This document shows, piece by piece, positions 36,788-45,960 of a DNA stretch of 64,000 bases. The notes under the pieces were generated by a model that worked only from the letters and a program-made list of their open reading frames with translations, did no database searches and had not been told where the DNA came from. Numbering within the stretch: position 1 is the first letter of the stretch; every line of letters starts with the position of its first letter. Location: positions 25,761-89,760 of the forward strand of contig DGTD01000042.1 of NCBI GenBank assembly GCA_002396385.1. The letters are read 5' to 3'. The stretch is from Bacteroidales bacterium UBA4345 (GTDB lineage Bacteria > Bacteroidota > Bacteroidia > Bacteroidales > Paludibacteraceae). A program made the position numbers and the translations under genes.

Positions 36788-37914
36788 AGCAGAATTGGGA
36801 ATATAAGAAGTTGGGGGAGGTTTGTGATATACTAGATTCACAACGAAAACCTGTTACCAAAAACAAACGAAAAGGTGGAGAATTCCCATATTATGGAGCC
36901 ACTGGAATTCAAGATTATGTGGATTCTTACATTTTTGATGGTCGTTATTTGCTGGTTGGTGAAGATGGAGCAAAATGGGCCTCAAATGAAAAAACAGCTT
37001 TTATAATAGAAGGTAAAAGTTGGGTGAATAACCATGCTCATATTTTACAAGTTAATGACACTATAAAAGATAGTTTACTAGAATACTATCTTTGTTTCAC
37101 TGATTTGAGTAGTTATATAACGGGAGCAGTTGTTCCAAAATTAACCCAACAAGCATTAAGGTCAATCTCCATCCCCGTCCCCCCTCTTTCCACCCAAACA
37201 GCCATTGTATCGGAGTTGGACGCCCTCTCGGCCATCATAGCCGACCACAAGTCCCTCCTGAAAAAATACGATGAATTGGAGCAATCCATCTTCTACGATA
37301 TGTTTGGCGACCCCGTTAAAAATGATAAGGGATGGGAGGTGAAGAAGCTGGGGGAGGTGTGTAATATTACATCAAGTAAACGAATATTTGCGAATGAATA
37401 CACTGAAATAGGTATACCATTTTTTCGAAGTAAAGAAGTCATTGAAAAAAGTAAAGGAATGCCAATTTCAACGGAACTCTATATAACAGAAAAAAGATAC
37501 TTGGAAATACAAAAGAATTACGGTGTTCCGAAAGTAGGAGACATTTTAATCACTGCTGTTGGAACCATAGGAAAAATATGGGTAGTCGATACAGCAGAGA
37601 AGTTCTATTTTAAAGATGGAAATCTTGTGTGGTTAAAGGATTTCAAAGAAGAAGTTGCGCCTATATTTTTTAGATATTCATTAAGTTTTATTATTGATAG
37701 CTTTAAAGAGTCAAATGCGAATGGAGCTGCTTATGCAGCACTAACTATAGAAAAGTTAAAGGTGATGAAATGTGTTTCTCCCCCCCTCCCTCTCCAGCAA
37801 GAGTTTGCCTCAAAAATTGAGGCGATAGAGGCGATGAAGGCCGACACGAAAAAGAGCCTTGCAAAGAGCGAGGAACTGTTTAACGCAAGAATGGATTATT
37901 ATTTTAACGCATAG
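36784..37914 (+). CDS. hsdS: type I restriction-modification specificity subunit
   Basis: A 376-residue DNA-recognition subunit with two target-recognition domains (about 1-135 and 190-330) separated and followed by helical spacers (LSTQTAIVSELDALSAII and LPLQQEFASKIEAIEAM). Each half begins with the same words, WEYKKLGEVCDI and WEVKKLGEVCNI (second near residue 187), the internal repeat that allows domain exchange. The recognition domains are visibly richer in A/T than the spacers and than hsdM/hsdR, as expected for swapped segments. No second hsdS or recombinase is present, so no inversion system is seen. Confidence 0.95.
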   Translation: MKQNWEYKKLGEVCDILDSQRKPVTKNKRKGGEFPYYGATGIQDYVDSYIFDGRYLLVGEDGAKWASNEKTAFIIEGKSWVNNHAHILQVNDTIKDSLLEYYLCFTDLSSYITGAVVPKLTQQALRSISIPVPPLSTQTAIVSELDALSAIIADHKSLLKKYDELEQSIFYDMFGDPVKNDKGWEVKKLGEVCNITSSKRIFANEYTEIGIPFFRSKEVIEKSKGMPISTELYITEKRYLEIQKNYGVPKVGDILITAVGTIGKIWVVDTAEKFYFKDGNLVWLKDFKEEVAPIFFRYSLSFIIDSFKESNANGAAYAALTIEKLKVMKCVSPPLPLQQEFASKIEAIEAMKADTKKSLAKSEELFNARMDYYFNA

Positions 37915-38021
37915 GTCAAGGCTACTCTTCTCCAAATGTAGAGTTTCCAACTTTATTTGTAAATTTGTAGTTTAGGCTTTCTCTTATGTAGAAAGTACTT
38001 ATTTGCTGAAATTTATTCTAT

Positions 38022-39353
38022 ATGATACTCAACATTGAAAATTTGGGGGCTATCAAACAGGCCAAAATTGACCTCTCGAAAAAGCTGACTCTTTTCTGTG
38101 GCAAAAACAGTACGGGCAAAACTTATGCCGCTTACGTGCTACACGCTTTTTTGTCGGCTGTTCCCTCTATGCGCGACGTACTATCGTACTACGGTGCCTT
38201 ACGTGAACAAGTCAAAAAGGAAGGGTTTTTCACTATAGAGAAAAAACATGTTGAGGAATGGGTGAACTTGAAATGTGAGCATGTAAGAAAAAACTTGGGC
38301 AGCATCTTCGGAATTTCGGACGACACCTGCGATAGTTTGTTTAAAGATTTCAAACTTACGGCAGAAATTTCAGAACAGGATCTTAAAAAAGCTATAGTAA
38401 AAAATTACTATTTAGGTGAAAAAGTATATAAAGTAAAAAAGAAGGAAGGCGATAACAAGATATATATTGAAGCAGATGTTGACTCAGTAGAAAACGGCGC
38501 TGAGTTTGTATTTATTATGGATTCATTAGTAAATTCGGACGCTAGCCGCATGCTGACTGTTGAGCGAAACAGCATCTATACGTTTAAAACGGAATTGTCG
38601 CTAAGCAGGAATGAACTGATAGACAAAATACAGAATCTGACAAAACCGGATAGTGCCATTGAACTTTTAAATGCGTCGTCGCGCCGCTATCCGGCGACCA
38701 TCAGAGAAAGTTTGCGTATCGCTAACGATCTCGAGAACGTTCAGAAGTACAAGAGTCCTTTTTCTGAAATTGCCGACAGAATAGAAAACGACCTGCTGAT
38801 GGGGGAGGTTAGCACAACGCCAAACGGCGATGTGGTGTTTCACGCCTCTTCTATGCCAAAGACGAAACAGCTGCCTTTCCACATGTCTTCGTCAATTGTT
38901 AAAACAATGGCCAGCCTTGTCATCTTCTTGCGCCATATTGCCGCCAAGGGCGATTGTATTATAATAGACGAACCGGAGATGAACTTTCACCCCGATGTGC
39001 AGGTGCTGCTTGCGAAAATTTTTTCCCTTTTAGCGAACAAGGGACTGAGGGTTGTCGTCAGCACCCATAGCGACTACATCGTCAGAGAATTCAACAACCT
39101 GATTATGGCCAACTCTGTTGTGCGGAAGGGTAGTGCTGTCTCTTTGGACGATATGGGCTATTCAACCGACATGTTGTTGGACTATAACGACATAAACGTC
39201 GTCTATTTCGATAGAAAGACAACGACCGTAACTGCCAACCCGCTACCTGTCGACGAAATGGGTTTCTCGATAGAGTCGATTGATGAAACCATCAACCAAC
39301 AAAACGAGGTTGCAGAAAACCTTTATGCGGCTTTAATTGACGACGAGGAATGA
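38022..39353 (+). CDS. AAA/ABC-type ATPase nested in the hsd operon
   Basis: A 443-residue ATPase of the AAA_15/AAA_21 (OLD/SMC-like) group. MILNIENLGAIKQAKIDLSKK opens the fold, Walker A is GKNSTGKT (27-34), a middle helical insertion spans about 60-260, Walker B is CIIIDEPEMNFHPD (about 315-325) and a switch His is in VVSTHSDYIVREFNNL. Unlike OLD nucleases it has no TOPRIM domain. Its TGA overlaps the ATG of the next gene (ATGA). Such ATPases commonly act as sensors in two-gene defence modules (compare PtuA of Septu or AriA of PARIS); the R-linked ORFs of Campylobacter hsd loci are a precedent for the location. Confidence 0.88.
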   Translation: MILNIENLGAIKQAKIDLSKKLTLFCGKNSTGKTYAAYVLHAFLSAVPSMRDVLSYYGALREQVKKEGFFTIEKKHVEEWVNLKCEHVRKNLGSIFGISDDTCDSLFKDFKLTAEISEQDLKKAIVKNYYLGEKVYKVKKKEGDNKIYIEADVDSVENGAEFVFIMDSLVNSDASRMLTVERNSIYTFKTELSLSRNELIDKIQNLTKPDSAIELLNASSRRYPATIRESLRIANDLENVQKYKSPFSEIADRIENDLLMGEVSTTPNGDVVFHASSMPKTKQLPFHMSSSIVKTMASLVIFLRHIAAKGDCIIIDEPEMNFHPDVQVLLAKIFSLLANKGLRVVVSTHSDYIVREFNNLIMANSVVRKGSAVSLDDMGYSTDMLLDYNDINVVYFDRKTTTVTANPLPVDEMGFSIESIDETINQQNEVAENLYAALIDDEE

Positions 39354-39925
39354 GGGAGTTTGAACTATATACAAGAATACTGAACCCTACGTTTGTGCCT
39401 GCCAATCAAACCTGTATGGAGGAAGTGAAAGCCGACCACAGTGTGAAACTCATCACCAGGGGAATTAGCGAGTATAGATTGTATAGGTTTGATTTAGATT
39501 CGTCTGATGCAGACTTTCTCTGTTTCTTTAATAAGAATCACTCAGCCGGTTCTGGGGTGCAGGGCCTTAAAGATTTAAGGTGTTTTTGCGATTATGTGCT
39601 GTTAGCTCAGAAAAGTGATAAGCTATACGTCTTCATTATTGAGTTAAAAAGTGGAAAGACAGAAGGTGCGGTTGAACAACTTCGGGCTACCGAATTGTTT
39701 ATGGACTATATAAAGGAAACGGCTGAGAGAATTAAAGAGGTTAATGGGTTCGACCAGTTCGACGCTAAAAATATAATAACGAAAAAAGTAATTCTAAAGG
39801 GAAATGGCAGGGCCTATAAACCGGGCTCAAATCCAAATAAAGATCAAAATATAGATTGGAAAGCTAACCCGTTGTATTTAAACAACAACCCATTCCCTAT
39901 TTTGAAAATAATAAGTAACTGCTGA
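39350..39925 (+). CDS. PD-(D/E)XK nuclease-like partner of the ATPase
   Basis: A 191-residue protein without a family I can name. The segment CDYVLLAQKSDKLYVFIIEL followed by KSGK gives Asp81, Glu98 and Lys100 in the spacing of a PD-(D/E)XK nuclease core, and Gln110 in VEQLRATELF fits the helix that follows in this fold. It is translationally coupled to the ATPase (4-bp overlap) and lies just before hsdR. The natural reading is an ATPase-controlled nuclease effector, which is inference. The low GC matches the ATPase rather than hsdR. Confidence 0.68.
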   Translation: MREFELYTRILNPTFVPANQTCMEEVKADHSVKLITRGISEYRLYRFDLDSSDADFLCFFNKNHSAGSGVQGLKDLRCFCDYVLLAQKSDKLYVFIIELKSGKTEGAVEQLRATELFMDYIKETAERIKEVNGFDQFDAKNIITKKVILKGNGRAYKPGSNPNKDQNIDWKANPLYLNNNPFPILKIISNC

Positions 39926-39948
39926 ATATTTTATGTTTTGCTTTGCCT

Positions 39949-42900
39949 ATGCGAAACTTCGATTTCCTAAAAAATATTGACGAGCTTGGCGACCTGCACT
40001 ACTATTGCAGCAACGCCGAAGACCTGCAGCTGTCTAAACCCAAAATAAGCGTTATGAACGCCCGCATGGGGTTGGAGTGGCTGGTGCATGCCATCTACAA
40101 ACTGAAGGGTATAAAGGTGGAAGCGAAGGACAGCCTCTTCGAACTTACGCAAGCCGGCACTCCTTATGCCGAATTCATCGACGACGACATGCTGATGAAG
40201 GCGACCAGCTATGTGCGCTCTACGGGCAACAAGGGGCACCATATTGGCAGCGAGGTCACGAAGAAGGAGTCTTTCTTCACTGTGCTCAACCTCTACAACC
40301 TGGTGGCCACCACGATGATGAAGCTGAGGGTGGCTACCAACCTGCCCCCTTTCAACAAGCAGCTCATACACGGCTACGAGCCTAATGGACAGGCGCCGCT
40401 GGTGGTGTCGGACTTCTCGCCCGCTTATGCCGGTAACCAGGTGGCCGTGCCGAACGTGCCTGCGGGCTTTGTTGACAAGGTCGACAAGGAGGCGCTCGAG
40501 CACCCGTCTGCCGACGTCCTGCTCGATTTGGGCTACAGCGAGGCCGAAACCCGGAAACTCTTTATCGACATGCTGCTGGAAGAGGCCGGCTGGAAGGTTC
40601 TGGCCGACAAGGGCGCTATTCTGCCCAGCAAGGCCTGCATCGAGGTGGAACTGGCCGGCATGCCCAACAACCAGCACACCGGCTATGCCGACTATGTGCT
40701 CTTCGGCGCCAACGGCAAGCCGCTGGCGGTGGTCGAGGCGAAGAAAACCATGGTGGACCCCGCCAAGGGGCGGCACCAGGCCGAACTCTATGCCGACTGC
40801 CTCGAAAAGAAATATGGTGTAAGGCCTGTCATCTACTACAGCAACGGTTTCAAAACCTATATAATTGACGGACTGGGATACCCGCCACGCGAAATTCTCG
40901 GCTTCCATACCGAGGGCGACCTCAACCTGCTTATGCAGCGCCGCGGGCGCGGACCAATATCCGATTGGACGATCAACGACGACATTACCAACCGCGAGTA
41001 CCAGAAGCGCGCCATCAAGTCGGTGTGCGAGCACTTCAGCTCTATGCACCGCCGTGGCCTGCTGGTGATGGCTACAGGCACGGGCAAAACACGTGTCAGC
41101 ATTTCGCTCTGCGACCTGCTCATGCGCAACGGTTGGGTGAAGAACGTGCTCTTTCTGGCCGACCGCACCGCTCTGGTCAGGCAGGCTAAAAAGAACTTCG
41201 TGAAACTGATGCCGAACGCTTCGGTCAGCGTTATCAGCGACGAGAAAGACCCGTCGACCAACGCGCGCATCGTGTTCAGCACCTACCAGACTATGATTAA
41301 CTACATCGACCGCGAGGACAAGCCCTTCAGTGTGGGCAGGTTCGACTTGGTCATCATCGACGAGGCGCACCGCTCGGTCTTCGGCAAGTATACCGCCATC
41401 TTGTCTTACTTCGACGCCCTGATGGTGGGACTTACCGCCACCCCAAGGCAAGAGGTGGACCGCAGCACCTACGACCTCTTCCAGGTGGAAGCGGGCAGCC
41501 CTAACTTCGCCTACGAGCTGGAGGAGGCGGTGGCCGACGGCTACCTGGTCAACTACTCGGTGTGGAACCGCACCACCGACATTATGAAGTCGGGCATCGA
41601 GTACGACAAACTCTCCGACGACGAAAAGAAACAGCTGGAAAGCATCTGGAAGTACGAGAAGGCTATGGGCACCCTGGTGGGCGACAACCGCGACATCTCG
41701 AAAACAGAAATCTTCAAATACATCTACAACGACGACACCTGCGACAAGGTGCTGCAAGACCTGATGGAGAACGGCATTAAGGTAAACAGTGGCGATACTA
41801 TTGGTAAAACCATCGTCTTCGCCTGCGACCACACGCACGCCCAGCAGATTGTGAAGCGCTTCGCCTACCTTTACCCCTCGTATGGCGACGACTTCTGCCA
41901 GCTGATAGACAACTACGTGACCTATGCGCAAGACTTGGTGGAGCAGTTTGGCGTCAGGGGCAAGATGCCGCAGATTGCGGTGTCGGTCGATATGCTCGAC
42001 ACGGGCGTCGATGTGCCCGACATTGTTAACCTTGTCTTCTTCAAGCCCGTCCACTCGAAAATCAAGTTCTGGCAGATGGTGGGCCGTGGCACGCGCCTGA
42101 GCGAGGGCCTCTTCGATGACGGCACCGACAAGAAGGGCTTCTACATCTTCGACTGGTGCGGCAACTTCGAGTACTTCGGCGGAGGCTCGGGTCGGGACGA
42201 CGGTGGGGTGGCGCTGTCGCTTACCGAACGCCTCTTCCAAACCCGTTGCGACCTTGTGCTGGGCCTGCAACACGCCAAATGGCAGTCTGACGCTGTGGCG
42301 AAACAGCTGCACGACGACTTGAAGAAGGAAATGAGGGAACAGGTCGACGCACTCAACAACGCGCTGATTGCAGTGCGGAACAAATGGGCGTTTGTGGAAA
42401 AATACAAAAAGGCCGAGGCGTGGGTCTGCCTTACGAGCGTCGACGCGAACGACCTGAAAGAACAGATCTCGCCGCTGCTGGTACGGAGCCGCGATGCCGA
42501 CGGCCGACGTATGTTCGACTATTTTATAAACAACATCGAGCTGTCGGTGGTAGACCCCGAAAAGGTGGCCGACAAGTTCAAAAGCAAGGTAACGGCCATT
42601 GCCGAACTGCTGTTGGAAAAAGCCTCTATTCCAGAGGTGGCCGCCAAACTGCCCCTCTTGAACAAGGTGGCGCTGCCCACCTACTGGGCCGACCTGACGA
42701 TGGCGAAACTAGAGCACACCCGCACCGAATTGCGCGACTTGCTGAAATACCTGAATCGCGAAGGCAAACGCAAGTTCATAGTCGATATAGAAGACCTTGT
42801 GCAGTATGGCGCTACGGTAGAGGGCACTGCTTCGCAGCTGACCTACAAGCAGCGCGTCATCGATTTCCTGGCCCGGAACAAGGACCTGTACGTCTTAAAG

Positions 42901-43299
42901 AAAATTCAGAATATGCAGCGGCTCAGCTTTGCCGATGTGCAGGAATTAGAGCGCATCTGTTGGGAGGAGCTGGGTACGAAGGAAGAATACCGGCAGCACG
43001 TCAGCAACATGGCGTGTGGCGACAGTGTGGCGGCCTTCATCCGTTCGCAGATTGGGGTCGACCGCACAATAGCCGTGCAGCGTTTCAGCAACTTCATTCA
43101 GGGAGCGGCCCTCAACTCCGCCCAAGAAGAGTTCATCAAGAGCATCGTCACCTACGTTTGTGAGAACGGCGACATCAGGGTGGAAACCCTCATCGAAGAA
43201 GACCCCTTCAAGGAATACGACCTCATCGACATTTTTGGTCAAAAAACCAAGGGCGTACGCGACTACGTCATCGACATACACGACCTGATTGCGGGGTAG
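39949..43299 (+). CDS. hsdR: type I restriction enzyme motor/endonuclease subunit
   Basis: An 1116-residue HsdR from ATG 39949 (frame open from TTG 39943). An N-terminal DUF4145-like helical domain (1-130) precedes the PD-(D/E)XK nuclease (Asp248 in GYADYVLF, Glu263 and Lys265 in VVEAKK). The translocase follows: MATGTGKT (about 374-381), IIDEAHRS (about 469-476), VGLTATP, and the C-terminal RecA domain with MLDTGVDVPD and MVGRGTRL; an EcoEI-type C-terminal helical domain ends the protein. It cuts unmodified DNA after ATP-driven translocation. Strongly GC-rich; the right repeat array starts 3 bp after its stop. Confidence 0.96.
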   Translation: MRNFDFLKNIDELGDLHYYCSNAEDLQLSKPKISVMNARMGLEWLVHAIYKLKGIKVEAKDSLFELTQAGTPYAEFIDDDMLMKATSYVRSTGNKGHHIGSEVTKKESFFTVLNLYNLVATTMMKLRVATNLPPFNKQLIHGYEPNGQAPLVVSDFSPAYAGNQVAVPNVPAGFVDKVDKEALEHPSADVLLDLGYSEAETRKLFIDMLLEEAGWKVLADKGAILPSKACIEVELAGMPNNQHTGYADYVLFGANGKPLAVVEAKKTMVDPAKGRHQAELYADCLEKKYGVRPVIYYSNGFKTYIIDGLGYPPREILGFHTEGDLNLLMQRRGRGPISDWTINDDITNREYQKRAIKSVCEHFSSMHRRGLLVMATGTGKTRVSISLCDLLMRNGWVKNVLFLADRTALVRQAKKNFVKLMPNASVSVISDEKDPSTNARIVFSTYQTMINYIDREDKPFSVGRFDLVIIDEAHRSVFGKYTAILSYFDALMVGLTATPRQEVDRSTYDLFQVEAGSPNFAYELEEAVADGYLVNYSVWNRTTDIMKSGIEYDKLSDDEKKQLESIWKYEKAMGTLVGDNRDISKTEIFKYIYNDDTCDKVLQDLMENGIKVNSGDTIGKTIVFACDHTHAQQIVKRFAYLYPSYGDDFCQLIDNYVTYAQDLVEQFGVRGKMPQIAVSVDMLDTGVDVPDIVNLVFFKPVHSKIKFWQMVGRGTRLSEGLFDDGTDKKGFYIFDWCGNFEYFGGGSGRDDGGVALSLTERLFQTRCDLVLGLQHAKWQSDAVAKQLHDDLKKEMREQVDALNNALIAVRNKWAFVEKYKKAEAWVCLTSVDANDLKEQISPLLVRSRDADGRRMFDYFINNIELSVVDPEKVADKFKSKVTAIAELLLEKASIPEVAAKLPLLNKVALPTYWADLTMAKLEHTRTELRDLLKYLNREGKRKFIVDIEDLVQYGATVEGTASQLTYKQRVIDFLARNKDLYVLKKIQNMQRLSFADVQELERICWEELGTKEEYRQHVSNMACGDSVAAFIRSQIGVDRTIAVQRFSNFIQGAALNSAQEEFIKSIVTYVCENGDIRVETLIEEDPFKEYDLIDIFGQKTKGVRDYVIDIHDLIAG

Positions 43300-43302
43300 C
43301 CT

Positions 43303-44640
43303 TGCCATCAGCACCGTTCCCCAAGGTACAGCCCTCCAGGCTGCCTAGTAGCCGCCAGCTCTCCGTGGGCTACACCCACGGTTACAAAAAGTACAGCCTT
43401 CCAGGCTGTGCGGCTTCATGTAGCCGTGTTAGCCCATCCAGTCCGTTAGGCTGTAAGCCTATACCTCTGTTAGCCATCGGTATCCCCAGCGTAAAGTACC
43501 AGTTTGGAGTGTGCCTATGGTCTGCCGTAGCCTATGCAAGTCAGGCTGGAAGCCTGTATCTCGATAACCGGGGGCTTCAGCCCTCGGTAGGTACCGCCCC
43601 GCCCTCTGCCTGGAAGGCAGTACCTCGCAGTCTTGCCATCAACGTCGAGCCCCAAGGTACAGCCCTCCAGGCTGCCTAGTAGCCGCCAGCTCTCCGTGGG
43701 CTACACCCACGGTTACAAAAGTACAGCCTTCCAGGCTGTGCGGCTTCATGTAGCCGTGTTAGCCCATCCAGTCCGTTAGGCTGTAAGCCTATACCTCTGT
43801 TAGCCATCGGTATCCCCAGCGTAAAGTACCAGTTTGGTGTGTGCCAAGGGTCTGCCGTAGCCTATGCAAGTCAGGCTGGAAGCCTGTATCTCAATAACCG
43901 GGGGCTTCAGCCCCCGGTAGGATGCCACACCGGACCTCTGCCTGGAAGGCAGTACCTCGTAGTCAAGCCATCAGCGCTGTGCCCCAAGGTACAGCCCTCC
44001 AGGCTGCCTAGTAGCCGCCAGCTCTCCGTGGGCTACACCCACGGTTACAAAAGTACAGCCCTCCAGGCTGTGACGCTACATGTAGCCGTGTTAGCCCATC
44101 CAGTCAATTAGGCTGTAAGCCTATACCTCTGTTAGCCATCGGTATCCCCAGCGTAAAGTACCAGTTTGGTGTGTGCCAAGGGTCTGCCGTAGCCTATGCA
44201 AGTCAGGCTGGAAGCCTGTATCTCAATAACCGGGGGCTTCTGCCCCCGGTAGGATGCCACACCGAACCTCTGCCTGGAAGGCAGTACCTTGTAGCCTTGC
44301 CATCAGCGCTGTTCCCCAGGGTACAGCCCTCCAGGCTGCCTAGTAGCCGCCAGTTCTCCGTGGGCTACACCCACGGTTACAAAAAGTACAGCCCTCCAGG
44401 CTGTGCCGCTTCATGTAGCCGTGTTAGCCCATCCAGTCAGTTAGGTTGGTAGCCTATACCTCTGTTAGCCAGCGGTATCCCCAGTGCAACTTACCAGTTT
44501 GGAGTGTGCCTGTGGCCTGCCGCAGTTTATCAAGTCGCCTAGGCTGGAAGCCTGTATCTCGATAACCGTGGGCTTCAGCCCCCGGTAGGATGCCGCCCCG
44601 AACCTCTGCCTGGAAGGCAGTACCTTGTAGTCACCTGTTC
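43303..44640. repeat. right hairpin-rich repeat array beside the type I locus
   Basis: Four tandem units of about 331 bp (landmark GGTACAGCC at about 43325, 43656, 43988 and 44319). The hairpin modules are those of the left array, with an extra block of about 95 bp containing GGCTGTAAGCC and the words CCCCAGCGTAAAGTACCAGT (also seen once at the left edge, near 33958). Units are nearly identical to each other, which indicates recent amplification or gene conversion. Confidence 0.88.
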
Positions 44641-44663
44641 GTGTGAATGCCTCAGAGATAAGA

Positions 44664-44703
44664 AAAGAGGGCACGTCGGATATTTCCGATGTACCCTCTT
44701 TCT
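44664..44703 (-). terminator. terminator of the lipoprotein gene
   Basis: On the minus strand AAAGAGGGTAC-ATCGGA pairs with TCCGA-CGTGCCCTCTTTT and runs into a T-rich end, 20 bp after the stop. Confidence 0.75.
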
Positions 44704-44721
44704 AGTAGAAAAAAACGTCAA

Positions 44722-45555
44722 TTATTCAACATCTCTAACCAAACGGAAGCTATTGTAGAAATCGAGGCCAGTTTGGTAATCGCATGTGAAACTATACTCT
44801 CCGAAAGAGGCCGTGTAGGAGACAATCGACTCTAAGTCAGAACTCCAATAGCCGGCCGATTCATCCTTATACATATACCAGTTGTCATTTACATCATAGC
44901 CAGAGCAAGAACCTGCATGAGGCAGGAAGAGGGCACCTTGCGATTCAAAAACATTCCACTGGGCTTCGGTCAAATTGTTGGCGGCATAAACAGCATCAAC
45001 CTCCGTCCATTTAAATTCGAGGCCAAGACGGTACGAATGCTTAGCTGGCATTGTAAAACCGTCAGGGAAGATGATGGTACCTCTACGGGCAATTCCGTTC
45101 TTGACAACCTGGGCAAACATACACATAGAAGCCGCATTTGGACGCTGGTTTACCAAATATTTCCACTCGCTTCTGCTAAGGCACCTCCAAGTGTTGTTCT
45201 CAAGAGTCATGCCGCTCACGTCCATCCAGTTCATCAGGTCTTTGGTGGCGCCGCCTAAATTGGCCTCGCCGATAATAGTGGTTTGGTCTGGAGCAAACGA
45301 GTAAGAATTGCCAGTCTTCAGCAAATTACCTTTTGAGAAATAGACCTGCTTGTCTTCGGAAACGGAGAATTTTCCACCCATCAGGGTTCCATTTTCAATT
45401 TTTACTACGCCACCACCCGGTGTGGTGCCATTGTCAACAATTGTGTTCGGAGTCTTGTTGTCGTCCTCATCATCGTCGTCGCTACAAGAAGTGAAACACA
45501 AGGGGAGGGCAACCATTGCGCTTAAAAGCGCATTGTAAAGGAATTTTTTATTCAT
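44722..45555 (-). CDS. Bacteroidales lipoprotein of the FSVS/VYFSKGNL family
   Basis: A 277-residue lipoprotein: signal MNKKFLYNALLSAMVALPLCFTSC with lipid Cys, then an acidic linker (SDDDDEDD) typical of surface-exposed Bacteroidota lipoproteins. The conserved pattern is GKFSVSEDKQVYFSKGNL, LSRSEWKYLVNQR, TMPAKHS, GALFLPHAGS, GYWSSD and a final FRLVRDVE. Many Bacteroidales carry several such proteins, loosely like FGE/sulfatase-modifying folds in their C-terminal half. Function is unknown; surface exposure is inferred from the linker. Confidence 0.8.
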   Translation of the reverse strand: MNKKFLYNALLSAMVALPLCFTSCSDDDDEDDNKTPNTIVDNGTTPGGGVVKIENGTLMGGKFSVSEDKQVYFSKGNLLKTGNSYSFAPDQTTIIGEANLGGATKDLMNWMDVSGMTLENNTWRCLSRSEWKYLVNQRPNAASMCMFAQVVKNGIARRGTIIFPDGFTMPAKHSYRLGLEFKWTEVDAVYAANNLTEAQWNVFESQGALFLPHAGSCSGYDVNDNWYMYKDESAGYWSSDLESIVSYTASFGEYSFTCDYQTGLDFYNSFRLVRDVE

Positions 45556-45960
45556 AATGTATAATTAGAAAGATAACATAATTTAGTGTTAGGTATATAT
45601 GTTTCGTGTTTTTTGATTGGTTTAAGGCAAAGACTGTGCCAAACCTCCTGTTACTCTGTACTGGTAAACAGTTTTCCTTACGCTATATCCTCCACAGCTT
45701 GTTGAAGATTCCCTATTTTAGCTCTTGATGCGGTTTATTAACCGCAAAATTTGCGGCTTATTGTCCGCAAAGGACTAAATGTTTGTTGACATAGGTCTTG
45801 TAGTCTCTGTGTATGTAAGCGATGATAGATGTAGAAAATTAAGCGTATGCGAGATTTCATATGGCTTCTGGTACGAGGATTTTTACACTCTGGTCACGAC
45901 CAACACAGATGTCCTTCTAACTTTAATTTACTATTTTTTTCAATTTATCAGAGAAACTGC
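45556..45960. other. intergenic region holding the left direct repeat
   Basis: Non-coding 405 bp between the lipoprotein gene start and the end of the coiled-coil gene. It contains the left copy of the GCGG/CCGC repeat. A 151-codon plus-strand frame (45779-46234) is low-complexity and antisense to the coiled-coil gene, so it was not accepted. Confidence 0.6.
45726..45780. repeat. left flanking direct repeat of the TerB-helicase island
   Basis: 55 bp beginning TGATGCGGTTTATTAACCGC and ending GGACTAAAT. It is identical to 51500-51554 except for one base (A/T before GGACTAAAT). Weaker similarity extends about 40-50 bp further left (TTGTTGAAGATTCCCTATT against TTGTCGAAGATTCGCTATT). Internal alternation of GCGG and CCGC permits nested hairpins. 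Confidence 0.9.

Noticed and set aside
39967..42312. 781-codon minus-strand frame
   Set aside because: Antisense shadow of hsdR; His/Val-rich translation typical of reversed GC-rich coding sequence.
33905..44640. hairpin arrays as CRISPR
   Set aside because: Units are 230-330 bp, contiguous, without unique spacers, and no cas gene is present.
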